Of a DNA stretch of 64,000 nt, positions 50,966 through 58,337 are shown piece after piece. Position 1 is the first letter of the stretch. Every line of letters starts with the position of its first letter. This stretch comes from JBKHXF01 sp046566145. GTDB taxonomy: Bacteria > Actinomycetota > Nitriliruptoria > Nitriliruptorales > Nitriliruptoraceae. A model generated the notes under the pieces. It ran no database searches and was not told the origin of the DNA. It saw only the letters and a program-made list of their open reading frames with translations. A program made the position numbers and the translations under genes. The stretch spans positions 124,001 through 188,000 of the forward strand of contig JBKHXF010000018.1 of the NCBI GenBank assembly GCA_046566145.1, read 5' to 3'.

Positions 50966-52201
50966 TCAGGGCTCGCCGGCGTCGTCGGTCGCCCTCGCCT
51001 CCCGCGGCGGCCTCGGCGTGGTCTTCGGCTTCGGCTTCGGCTTCCCGCTCGCCGCGCGCGTGCTCGACCGCGTCGTGCGCTGCGGGCGCCGGGTGAAGCC
51101 GAGGTCGCGCGCGAGGTCGGAGGCGGCCTGGATGCGGTCGGTCTCGGGGTCGTATATCCAGGTCGCCGTGCGGGCCCGTCCGCGCTGTTCGAAGCGGACG
51201 GAGACCTTCCAGCGACCGTCGCGCCGGCGCGCCACCCTCCAGTCGAGCTCCGTCGGCCGGACGCCACGTGCCCGCATCGAGCGCTCCACCGCCGCCTGCA
51301 GCGGCTCGCGGCTCTCACCCAGGCGCGGCCGCTCGAGGCGGTGCGCCCAGGCACGCGCCAGGATCCGGGTCCGCTCGGCCTCGATCGGGGGGAGCCAGCG
51401 CTCGATGTGGGCGGGGTCGGTCCCGGCCGCGCGGGCGACCGCCCGCACGCTGCGGCCCGCCCGGAGCTGCGTCTGGATCTCCGCGGGGGACAGCAGGGGC
51501 TCCCGCGGCGGGGCCGGGTCGGCTGGCGACCGCGGTGCGGTGCGTCGGCCGCCGTTCGGCATGCGGGTCGGGGTCCGGGACCCCGACGAGCGGGGCGCCG
51601 GCTCCGGTTCCGGCTCGGGTTCGGGTTCGGGTTCGGGTTCGGGTTCGGGCTCCGGCTCGGGTTCGGGCTCCGGCTCGGGTTCGGGCTCCGGCACTGGCTC
51701 CGGCTCGGGCTCCGGCTCGGGCTCCGGCTCCGGCTCGGGCGGTGCCGCGACGACCGTGACCGACCCGAGCGAGGGCAGCAGGACGAGTCCGTCGTCGAGC
51801 TCGTCGTCGAGCTCGCCGGCCGGGTCGGCGGCGGGCTGGCGCCCCGCACCACCGTGCCGCTGCGGGCGCGCGAACGGCGAGCGGGGGTCCGTGTCGATGA
51901 GGATGCGGATCTCACCCGTCGGATCGTCACCGACCCCGTCGGCCGGCTCGTCGAGGGCCCGGTCGTGGTCCTCCCCCGGGTCGTCGAGCTCACCGTCGAG
52001 CTCACCGTCCTCCTCCCACGCCTCGCCCGGTCCGTCGGCGAGCACGAGCTGCGGCAGCGCGCCGGCGGCGACGAGCTCGGCCACGGTGTCGTCGACCTGG
52101 CCGTCGATCGGTACGACGTACCGACCGGCGCCGTCCGCCTCGGTGTCGAGGACGAGGTAGCGCAGGTCGGCCGAGTAGCCGATCAGGTGGAGCTCGATCA
52201 C
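50966..52201 (-). CDS. SepH-like (DUF3071) division protein with long Glu-Pro spacer
   Basis: A 411-residue protein. The N-terminal domain VIELHLIGYSADLRYLVLDT with RYVVPIDGQ and the helix-turn-helix-like LLSPAEIQTQLRAGRSVRAVA (about 253-275) with AHIERWLPPIEAERTRI match DUF3071/SepH, the actinobacterial regulator that binds FtsZ. The segment between is low-complexity: about 25 consecutive Glu-Pro dipeptides (roughly 155-205). GTG at 52201. A TACCGT at 52265-52260 is a plausible minus-10. Role inferred from family. Confidence 0.85.
   Translation of the reverse strand: MIELHLIGYSADLRYLVLDTEADGAGRYVVPIDGQVDDTVAELVAAGALPQLVLADGPGEAWEEDGELDGELDDPGEDHDRALDEPADGVGDDPTGEIRILIDTDPRSPFARPQRHGGAGRQPAADPAGELDDELDDGLVLLPSLGSVTVVAAPPEPEPEPEPEPEPEPVPEPEPEPEPEPEPEPEPEPEPEPEPEPEPEPAPRSSGSRTPTRMPNGGRRTAPRSPADPAPPREPLLSPAEIQTQLRAGRSVRAVARAAGTDPAHIERWLPPIEAERTRILARAWAHRLERPRLGESREPLQAAVERSMRARGVRPTELDWRVARRRDGRWKVSVRFEQRGRARTATWIYDPETDRIQAASDLARDLGFTRRPQRTTRSSTRAASGKPKPKPKTTPRPPREARATDDAGEP
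51600..51740. repeat. Hexanucleotide tract coding Glu-Pro repeats
   Basis: About 140 bases are built from GGTTCG/GGCTCC/GGCTCG-type hexamers which, read leftward, encode an uninterrupted run of Glu-Pro with one Val. Codon use alternates (TTCGGG and TCCGGC versions), which suggests selection for the peptide rather than a pure DNA slip. Likely length-variable between strains. Confidence 0.85.
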
Positions 52202-52259
52202 CGCCGGACCCTTCACGCACTCGCCGGGCGGAGGTCGGACACCGGGCGGGCGGGGACGC

Positions 52260-52265
52260 ACGGTA
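52260..52265 (-). promoter_or_regulatory. Possible minus-10 of the sepH-like gene
   Basis: TACCGT on the minus strand stands about 58 bases before the GTG, in the 137-base gap after the NYN gene. No convincing minus-35 17 bases upstream. Confidence 0.35.
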
Positions 52266-52338
52266 GCAACGACCCCCCACCCGCCGGCCACCCCCGACCA
52301 CCGGGCCACGGGCCGCTGGGTGGCGTCAGCGGGAGCGC

Positions 52339-53619
52339 TCAGCCCAGCAGCGGCACCAGGGCGCCCCCGTGCAGCAGGTCGACGCCGTGCTCCCGGAGCC
52401 GACCGCGCAGCTCGCGGTCGTCGGTCACGACGAGCAGCGGTTCCGTGGGGTCGGAGGCCGCGACCGCCAGCACGATCTCGTCGTCGGCCGTCACACCGGG
52501 CACGGTGAACCGCACCGTGACGCCGCGCAGCCGCTCGCCCTGCACGGGACCGGCCGTGCTGGTGTCGAAGAACACCTCCGGCTCGACGCGGCGGCGCGCC
52601 GCGAGGGTCGCGAGCCCACCGACCAGCCACGCCCGCTGCTCCGCGAGCGACCAGCCGCCACCCCGCCGCTCGGTGGCCGTGAGCGTCACGTTGTAGCCGT
52701 CGACCAGCACCCGCCGGCCCGGCTGGAGGAGCAGCTCGGCCGCCTCGCGGGTGTCGGGGTGCACACCGGCGGGGAGGCGTGAGGGACGTCCAGGGCGCAA
52801 CTCGTCGTCGCTCGACGCTCCCGCCGCGGTGCGACGACCCGCGGCCCCGAGGGCCGGCGCCGCGGCCGCCGCGTCGGCGAGCGCCGATGCCCGCCCCTCC
52901 GCCGTGGCGGCGCGCTGCTCGGCCTCCTGCGCGGCCCGTCGGGCGGCCCGCAGCTCCTCGCGCAGGGACGCGACGGTGGCGTCCTGCCGCCGGCGTTCGC
53001 GCTCGACGGCCCGCTCCCGCTCCTCGCCGGCGGCCTCGAGCGCGGCCCGGACGGCGGCGAGCTCGGCGGCGACCTCGTCCCGCTCCCGGTGGACGGCCTC
53101 GGCGCTGCGCTCCAGCGAGGCCGCGCGGGCCTCCGCGCCGGCGGTGGCCCGCCTCGCCGCGTCGCGCTCCCGGCGCAGCTCCGCCGCCCGGTCCCGCACG
53201 CGTGCGAGCTCCTGCTGGGCCTCCTCGAGCCGGGCGGCGAGCTGCGCCGTCTCGTGCTCGGCCGCCGGGGCGGTCGCGGACGGCTCGGGCCGGCCGCCCT
53301 CGAGCAGCCACGCCGGCAACCCGGCCGGATCGGCCTCGACGAGCCGCGCGTGCAGCTCACGCCACAGCGTGCCGCCGGCGGCCACGAGCGCGCACGCCTC
53401 GGCACGGACCCGGCCGCCGGCCAGACGCACGGGCGGCGCCGCACGCAACCGCGTCAGGACCGGATCGACCTCGCGATCGGGGACCGCGTGCATCGCCGCG
53501 CGCAGGTGCGGGAGCACGAGCGCCCACGCGTCGCTCGGCAGGGCCTCGAGGTCAGCGGCACGGGGCGGCGCCACCGCCTCCCCCGCGGCCTCCGCGCCCG
53601 TGCCCCCCGGCTCCCCCAC
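52339..53619 (-). CDS. NYN-domain (YacP-like) predicted RNA-binding/nuclease protein
   Basis: A 426-residue protein. An N-terminal helical domain (residues 20-120, LPSDAWALVLPHLRAAMHAV) is followed by a ~130-residue coiled coil (HETAQLAARLEEAQQELARV and onward). The C-terminal NYN/PIN-like domain has RRVLVDGYNVTLTATERRGG (catalytic Asp, DGYN), VFFDTSTAGPV, DDEIVLAVAAS and LLVVTDDRELRGRLREHGV (DDRE). The catalytic Asp set is intact, so ribonuclease activity is plausible. GTG at 53619, two bases after the upstream gene's stop, so probably co-transcribed. Confidence 0.88.
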   Translation of the reverse strand: MGEPGGTGAEAAGEAVAPPRAADLEALPSDAWALVLPHLRAAMHAVPDREVDPVLTRLRAAPPVRLAGGRVRAEACALVAAGGTLWRELHARLVEADPAGLPAWLLEGGRPEPSATAPAAEHETAQLAARLEEAQQELARVRDRAAELRRERDAARRATAGAEARAASLERSAEAVHRERDEVAAELAAVRAALEAAGEERERAVERERRRQDATVASLREELRAARRAAQEAEQRAATAEGRASALADAAAAAPALGAAGRRTAAGASSDDELRPGRPSRLPAGVHPDTREAAELLLQPGRRVLVDGYNVTLTATERRGGGWSLAEQRAWLVGGLATLAARRRVEPEVFFDTSTAGPVQGERLRGVTVRFTVPGVTADDEIVLAVAASDPTEPLLVVTDDRELRGRLREHGVDLLHGGALVPLLG

Positions 53620-53621
53620 AC

Positions 53622-54122
53622 TCAGTTCGGGGAGACGACGACGCCGAGCTGCTCGAGCCGCGCGAGGAACTCCGTCGTGGGCGTGCCCTGGAGCTCGGCC
53701 ATGGCGTCGAGGTCGTCGTAGCGGACGAACAGCATCCGCGAGCCGTCCCCACGCTTGGACTGGATGTAGGTCAGGTACTGGACGGCCGGCGTGAGCTCGC
53801 CCTGGCTGGCGAGCCGGGCGACGTCGAGCCCGACCGTCGCGGCGCGGCCGCGATCCGCCGGGTCACCCGTGCGGGGACGCTCGACGGCCGCGACGACCTC
53901 CTCCGGCAGGGCATCGGGGGCGTCGCCGATCCCCAGCGGGACGCCGGCGCCGTCGCCGACGGCGCCCGGGTCGGCGCCGTACCCCTGCCCCGTCGCGGCG
54001 CGCGCGCCGCGGCGGGACCGCAGCAGCGCGGCGACCCCGGCGAGCACCGCGATCGCGAGCAGCCGCCGGCGCCCGCGTCGGGGCGCGGAGGCGGTCCCGG
54101 GGGTCGAGAGGTCGTCGTCCAT
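53622..54122 (-). CDS. Single-pass membrane protein of unknown function
   Basis: A 166-residue protein: a short acidic/basic N-terminus, one hydrophobic helix (RRLLAIAVLAGVAALLRSRRG, about 20-38), a Gly/Asp-rich linker, then a compact domain (LTPAVQYLTYIQSKRGDGSR, FVRYDDLDAMAELQGTPTTE, LARLEQLGVVV). I do not recognise the family. The ATG at 54122 is preceded by TACGGT with six bases and no Shine-Dalgarno. The NYN-protein gene follows after two bases. Confidence 0.75.
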   Translation of the reverse strand: MDDDLSTPGTASAPRRGRRRLLAIAVLAGVAALLRSRRGARAATGQGYGADPGAVGDGAGVPLGIGDAPDALPEEVVAAVERPRTGDPADRGRAATVGLDVARLASQGELTPAVQYLTYIQSKRGDGSRMLFVRYDDLDAMAELQGTPTTEFLARLEQLGVVVSPN

Positions 54123-54128
54123 CGTGCC

Positions 54129-54134
54129 ACCGTA
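54129..54134 (-). promoter_or_regulatory. Minus-10 for a leaderless membrane-protein transcript
   Basis: TACGGT on the minus strand ends six bases before the ATG at 54122; the gap to the upstream gene is only 54 bases. Confidence 0.4.
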
Positions 54135-54176
54135 GCGCTGCCGCAGGCCCCGGGAGCGGGGTTCCGCCGGGGGACG

Positions 54177-54422
54177 TCAGCCCGCCGGTGCCGGCTCCAC
54201 GACCACCGCGTCGTCGCGCCCGCACCAGCGGCAGGTCACCGACTCCACCACCCGCGAGAGCACCTCGCTGGACTCGACGACGCCGGCCCCGCCCAGGTCC
54301 ACGTGGTGGAAGTCGCGGGACCGGACGGTCTGGAGCACGTCGAAGCGGGTGACGTTGCCGCAGCCGTCGCAACGGAAGCGGTGGGTCTCCTCGAGGCCGA
54401 GGGCGAGGTCGACGTCGGGCAC
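54177..54422 (-). CDS. Small two-CxxC zinc-binding protein
   Basis: An 81-residue protein starting VPDVDLALGLEETHRFRC. CDGC (about 18-21) and CRWC (about 65-68) should form one zinc site; between them are HHVDLGGAGVVESSEVL and VVESVT. No membrane segment or catalytic motif. The GTG at 54422 is supported by the even family-like length; a weak AGGA is ten bases upstream. Function unknown. Its 50-base distance to the DUF309 gene suggests co-transcription. Confidence 0.7.
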   Translation of the reverse strand: MPDVDLALGLEETHRFRCDGCGNVTRFDVLQTVRSRDFHHVDLGGAGVVESSEVLSRVVESVTCRWCGRDDAVVVEPAPAG

Positions 54423-54472
54423 GGTCGGGGTCCTGTTCGGGTTGGACGGGCAGGGCGGGGACGGGCGGGCCG

Positions 54473-55039
54473 TCAGGCCTCGGGGCGTGGGCGCGTCGCG
54501 GCGAGCCAGGCGGGCTCGCGGGTCAGCGGGGTGGGGCCACCGTCGGGCGAGAACCACGGGCCACCCGGCTCGGTCGGCAGGTCGGGCAGGGCCACGTCCG
54601 ACACGTCCGCGCCGGCGGCGAGCGCGTACACCCCGGCGCGGCACGCGGCGGCGAGCTCGGCCGCGCGGATCCCGTGGTGCGGGTCGGGCTGCTCCTCGAG
54701 CCGGTCCGCCGACCGGGTCCACATCGTGACGGCGCCGCGGGGGTTGCCGCGCTGCACGTGCACGCAGCCGACCGCGACCTGGATGACGGCCTTCCAGAAC
54801 GCCACGTCGGGCTCGGGCGCGTGGTGCCAGACGTCCTCGAGGCACTCGTGGGCCTCGAAGAAGCGCTGCTCGCCCCAGAGGCGGACCCCGTTCGCCAGCG
54901 CCCCCTCGACCGTGTCGTGCTCGTGCTCCTCGACGAGCTCGGTGACGTCGGTGTCGTAGGGCAGCGGCCGGCCGGTCCGGTCGCGCGGACGGGCCTGCTC
55001 GGGGCGGCCGTGCTCGTTGCGGTCGCGGTCTGAGAGCAC
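54473..55039 (-). CDS. DUF309 family protein
   Basis: A 188-residue protein with the DUF309 core VRLWGEQRFFEAHECLEDVWHH and PDVAFWKAVIQVAVGCVHVQRGN (HExxE...W), a helical metal-site-like motif. The family is widespread and not functionally assigned. I chose GTG 55039 because upstream residues are unrelated low-complexity; a shorter start is possible. The C-terminal 40 residues (LPDLPTEPGGPWFSPDGG) are Pro-rich. TACGCT at 55074-55069 may be its minus-10. Confidence 0.82.
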   Translation of the reverse strand: MLSDRDRNEHGRPEQARPRDRTGRPLPYDTDVTELVEEHEHDTVEGALANGVRLWGEQRFFEAHECLEDVWHHAPEPDVAFWKAVIQVAVGCVHVQRGNPRGAVTMWTRSADRLEEQPDPHHGIRAAELAAACRAGVYALAAGADVSDVALPDLPTEPGGPWFSPDGGPTPLTREPAWLAATRPRPEA

Positions 55040-55100
55040 GCAGGGTCCTGTGGGGTGGCGGGCGGCCGAGCGTAACTGGCGCCGCCGGAGGGGCCCGCGC

Positions 55101-55973
55101 TCAGGGCAGGGCACGCCACCCGCGGGCGTCGTGCACGGCGGTCCCACCGAAGCCGGGGTGCGTGCCCCACGCCGCCCGGACCTCGCCCAGCACGCGGGTG
55201 ACGTCCGCGCGGGTCTCGGCGGAGAAGTCGACGTGCCCGAGACCGGTGTCGACGGTCTCGACCCCGACGACGGCGGTGCGCCCGGCGGCGGCGGCGACGT
55301 CGAGCTCGCGTCGGACCAGGGCGAGGATCCCGTTGGGCCCGCTCGTGGTGTCGCGGTATGCGAGGACCACGATCCCGTCGGTGGCCGCGACCACCCGGTC
55401 GAGCAGCGGCCCGTGCCGGCGGTGGGCCAGGTCGGCGTCGTCGAACCAGAAGGGCACCACGGCGGAGAGCGGCGTCGCGCCGGCGCGCTGGGTGGCGTCG
55501 TGCAGGGCGCCGACGAACGACTCGATCAGCCGCGCGCGCCGGCGGGAGCTCGACCAGTCGGGCAGCAGGTGGGGCTCGACGTCGACCACGAGGGCGTCGA
55601 CCAGCCCGGCGCCGGCCACCTCGGTGACCCAGGCCAGCAGGTCGGCGCGCCGGTCGTCGGCCCACGAGGGGTCCCCGGCGACGCCGACCACGCGCACGCC
55701 GGCGGCCCGTGCCTCCTCGACCCGGCGCACGACGTCACCGCGCCGCGCCGCGCCGGGTGGGACGTGGAGGTAGAGCGTGTCGGCGCCGGCGTCCAGCACC
55801 GTGGCCACCGCGGCCACGTCGGCCGGGTCCCACACCCACAGGGCGTGCCCGGCCGGCCCGGTCGTCGACGCAGCCGCCGGCGCCGCCATCGCCAGCACGC
55901 TCGCCACCGCGAGCGCGCCGGCGCCGGCGCGCCCGCTCGGGCGCGGCCCCGCGCCCACCGTCCGACCCACCAC
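55101..55973 (-). CDS. Secreted TIM-barrel-like protein of unknown function
   Basis: A ~290-residue predicted secreted protein. An N-terminal signal (GALAVASVLAMAAPAAAST) precedes HALWVWDPADVAAVATVLDA, ADTLYLHVPPGA, GVRVVGVAGDPSW, LVDALVVDVEPHLLPDW, GIVVLAYRDTT and TAVVGVETVDT. Alternating strands with acidic ends, and VDVEPH in particular, resemble glycoside-hydrolase-like TIM barrels; no exact family is recognised. The start is uncertain: GTG at 55973 or a nearby GTG. No neighbours explain it. Confidence 0.75.
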   Translation of the reverse strand: MVGRTVGAGPRPSGRAGAGALAVASVLAMAAPAAASTTGPAGHALWVWDPADVAAVATVLDAGADTLYLHVPPGAARRGDVVRRVEEARAAGVRVVGVAGDPSWADDRRADLLAWVTEVAGAGLVDALVVDVEPHLLPDWSSSRRRARLIESFVGALHDATQRAGATPLSAVVPFWFDDADLAHRRHGPLLDRVVAATDGIVVLAYRDTTSGPNGILALVRRELDVAAAAGRTAVVGVETVDTGLGHVDFSAETRADVTRVLGEVRAAWGTHPGFGGTAVHDARGWRALP

Positions 55974-56095
55974 CGGGCACCCCCACGCTGCGTCGACGTC
56001 CGTGCCCCGGAGCGTGTCCGGCCGACCGCCGGCGCGGGGCCCGACGACGACCGGATGCGACCTCCGCACGGTGGGGTGCGCCGGCGCGGTCGGGG

Positions 56096-56101
56096 TACCG
56101 T
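56096..56101 (+). promoter_or_regulatory. Minus-10 for a leaderless mutM transcript
   Basis: TACCGT ends seven bases before the mutM ATG at 56109; the intervening bases (CCGCCCC) contain no Shine-Dalgarno. Confidence 0.5.
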
Positions 56102-56108
56102 CCGCCCC

Positions 56109-57020
56109 ATGCCGGAGCTGCCCGAGGTCGAGTCCGTCCGCCGCCAGCTGGCCCCCGAGCTCGAGGGCCACGCGGTGGTCGACGTGTGGTGGGACCCCCA
56201 CCCCCAGCAGCGCTTCTCCGCGGTCGACCGGGTGGTGGGGCACGTGGTCCACGCCGTCCGCCGGCGCGGGAAGTACCTGCTCTGCGACCTCCGGGAGGAG
56301 GCGCCGGGGCACGGTGACGGCCCCATCGGGACCGACCGCGACGAGGGCCCCTGCTGCGAGCTGGTCCTGCACCTCGGGATGACCGGGTCGTTCCGCCTGC
56401 TCGACCCCGCCGGACGGCCGCAGGACCTGGCAGACGGCGAGGACGCCGGGGCCCTCGTGGTCGACCTCGACACCTACGGGCGGGCCCGCTTCACCCTCGA
56501 CGACGGACGCACGCTCGTGTTCCGGGACCCGCGGCGGTTCGGGCGCGTGTCGGTCGTCGACGCCGGCGACCACGCCGCGATCCCGACCCTGGCGGCGCTC
56601 GGTCCCGAGCCGCTCTCCGACGACTTCGACCCGGACGTCTTCGCGGCGGCGCTGGCGCGCACGGGCGCCCCGGTGAAGGCGGCGCTGCTCGGGCAGCGCC
56701 TCGTCGCCGGCGTCGGCAACATCTACGCCGACGAGGCGCTGTGGCGGGCACGCATCCACCCGATGTCGCGACGGGTCGGACGCGACCGGGCCCGGGCCCT
56801 GCACACCGCCGTCCGCGAGGTGCTCGCCGAGTCCATCGAGCGCGAGGGCACGACCTTCCGCGACTACCAGATGGTCAACGGACGGTCGGGCCGCAACGCC
56901 GACTTCCTCGACGCCTACGGCCAGGCCGGCCTGCCCTGCCGACGCTGCGGCACACCGATGCGCGGCACGGTCGTCGCCCAGCGCGGCACCACCTACTGCC
57001 CCCGCTGCCAGCGGGCCTGA
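56109..57020 (+). CDS. mutM: Formamidopyrimidine-DNA glycosylase (Fpg/MutM)
   Basis: A 303-residue base-excision repair glycosylase/AP lyase that removes oxidised purines such as 8-oxoguanine. The catalytic N-terminal Pro is intact (MPELPEVESVRRQLAPEL), as are Lys in RRRGKYLLC, the H2TH region VAGVGNIYADEALWRARIHP and the C-terminal zinc finger CRRCGTPMRGTVVAQRGTTY-CPRC. An inserted acidic loop (EEAPGHGDGPIGTDRDEGP, about 69-87) lengthens it. No LexA box lies upstream, so it is probably constitutive. Confidence 0.96.
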   Translation: MPELPEVESVRRQLAPELEGHAVVDVWWDPHPQQRFSAVDRVVGHVVHAVRRRGKYLLCDLREEAPGHGDGPIGTDRDEGPCCELVLHLGMTGSFRLLDPAGRPQDLADGEDAGALVVDLDTYGRARFTLDDGRTLVFRDPRRFGRVSVVDAGDHAAIPTLAALGPEPLSDDFDPDVFAAALARTGAPVKAALLGQRLVAGVGNIYADEALWRARIHPMSRRVGRDRARALHTAVREVLAESIEREGTTFRDYQMVNGRSGRNADFLDAYGQAGLPCRRCGTPMRGTVVAQRGTTYCPRCQRA

Positions 57021-57060
57021 CCGCCCGCGGCGCCGGCGGTCGGCGCGACCCTCGCGCGGC

Positions 57061-57651
57061 TCAGCGGGCCACCAGCCCCCCGGCGACCAGCGCGTGCGCG
57101 AACTCCCGCGCCGCGACCTCGTCGTCGACGCGCACCTCCATCGGCGGGAACGCGAACCACGACAGGATGAGCCGGACCACGACCTCGGCGGCCTCCCTCG
57201 GCCGCACCCGGCGGAGCTCGCCGGACGCCACCCCCTCCGCGATCAGCTCCGCGAACAGGTCGAGCAGCCGGCCCACGAGCGCCCCGTCGTTGGCGGTGAT
57301 GCGGGGCAGCAGCAGCCCGGGCTCGTCGTCGCGCCCGCGGGTGAGCACCGGGTGGGTGACGTAGAAGTCGACGCCCGCGAGGAAGGCCGCCTCGATGCGC
57401 GCGGCGACCGTCGACCGGTCCGCCGCGGCCTCCCGCAGCCGGCGCTCCAGCCGGTCGGCCTCGGCCTCCAGCAGCGCGTCCACGACGGCGTCCTTGTTGG
57501 GGAAGTAGCGATAGAGCGTGGCCTTCCCGGCGTGTGCCTCGCGGGCGATGTCCTCCATCGTGGTCTTGCGGATCCCGACGGCGACGAACCGGCGGGCCGC
57601 CGCCGCGAGCAGGTCGCTGCGACGGTCTCGGGTCCCGTTCGAGGACGGCAT
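57061..57651 (-). CDS. TetR/AcrR-family transcriptional regulator
   Basis: A 196-residue regulator: RRSDLLAAAARRFVAVGIRK, then TTMEDIAREAHAGKATLYRYFPNKDAVVDALL is a textbook TetR helix-turn-helix, with a helical C-terminal domain (FLAGVDFYVTHPVLTRGRDD, VVVRLILSWFAFPPMEVRV). ATG at 57651 has AGGAG five bases upstream. An 18-base perfect palindrome at 57670-57687, in its leader, may be its own operator. It diverges from whiB. Ligand and target unknown. Confidence 0.92.
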   Translation of the reverse strand: MPSSNGTRDRRSDLLAAAARRFVAVGIRKTTMEDIAREAHAGKATLYRYFPNKDAVVDALLEAEADRLERRLREAAADRSTVAARIEAAFLAGVDFYVTHPVLTRGRDDEPGLLLPRITANDGALVGRLLDLFAELIAEGVASGELRRVRPREAAEVVVRLILSWFAFPPMEVRVDDEVAAREFAHALVAGGLVAR

Positions 57652-57669
57652 CGGGCTCCTGCGGGCTCC

Positions 57670-57687
57670 CCCGGCCGCGCGGCCGGG
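57670..57687. promoter_or_regulatory. Perfect palindrome in the TetR leader
   Basis: CCCGGCCGC-GCGGCCGGG is an 18-base perfect palindrome 18 bases upstream of the TetR ATG. A second hairpin-capable site (GTCCGG-TCCC-CCGGAC, 57703-57718) is adjacent. Either may be the operator for autoregulation or for the divergent whiB gene. Pure GC composition makes chance palindromes commoner here, so confidence is modest. Confidence 0.4.
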
Positions 57688-57875
57688 TCGTGGCGTGGAT
57701 GGGTCCGGTCCCCCGGACGTCGGACGGTGGCGCCAGCCGCGAGAGCGGCGCACGGTCGGGGTGCAGACCTCCGTGCGACGCTAGTCGGGGTGGGCGGAAC
57801 CCGCCGTGCCCCCCCGACGTTCAACCCTGCGGGGCCGTCCCTCGGCCCCCGCGACACGATCGAGGGGAGCCGCCC

Positions 57876-58151
57876 GTGACCGCACCGTTCGACACCCCGT
57901 CCGGCGACGCCTGGCAGACGCGGGCGGCCTGCCGCGACGCGACGGTCGAGGGCTTCTTCTCCTCGGACGACGACGCGCAGAAGGCCGCGCTGGAGCTGTG
58001 CGCGGGCTGCCCCGTGCGCACGCCCTGCCTGCGCTGGGCGCTCTCGGTCGACGAGATGCACGGCATCTGGGGCGGCACCACCGAGCCCCAACGACGGGCG
58101 ATGATCCGGGAGCGCCGCCGCGAGGCACGCCGACGTCACGAGGCCGCCTGA
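57876..58151 (+). CDS. whiB: WhiB-family iron-sulfur transcriptional regulator
   Basis: A 91-residue WhiB-like protein. Cys residues that hold a 4Fe-4S cluster are in RAACRDATVEGFF, LCAGCPVRTPC (CxxC...C), with the turn motif GIWGGTTEPQRR and basic end RERRREARRRHEAA for DNA contact. Such proteins partner the primary sigma factor in redox, division or sporulation control. GTG at 57876 follows GAGGGGAG. A strong terminator follows. The subclass (WhiB1-7) is not assigned. Confidence 0.95.
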   Translation: MTAPFDTPSGDAWQTRAACRDATVEGFFSSDDDAQKAALELCAGCPVRTPCLRWALSVDEMHGIWGGTTEPQRRAMIRERRREARRRHEAA

Positions 58152-58190
58152 CCCCCGCACCACCCGCACGACCCGCACCACCACCCCTCT

Positions 58191-58222
58191 CGCGCCCCGA
58201 CCGGTCCCCCGGTCGGGGCGCG
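58191..58222 (+). terminator. Terminator after whiB
   Basis: CGCGCCCCGACCGG and CCGGTCGGGGCGCG form a perfect 14-base-pair stem with a TCCC loop, starting 40 bases after the whiB stop. It separates whiB from the next gene on the same strand and has no U-run. Confidence 0.8.
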
Positions 58223-58256
58223 TCCCGTGTCACACCGGTGCGCGAGGCTCGTGGTA

Positions 58257-58284
58257 GAACGTCCGTTCGACAGAACGCCAGTTC
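58257..58284. promoter_or_regulatory. Two tandem LexA (SOS) boxes
   Basis: GAAC-GTCC-GTTC (58257-58268) and GAAC-GCCA-GTTC (58273-58284) are two perfect LexA sites sixteen bases apart, start to start, 54-81 bases upstream of the DnaQ/GIY-YIG gene. Tandem boxes normally mean tight or cooperative repression. Confidence 0.88.
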
Positions 58285-58337
58285 GATGACGGACGGCGTC
58301 CACCACGTCCGCCGCCAGCCTCGCCACAGGTGCGCCG

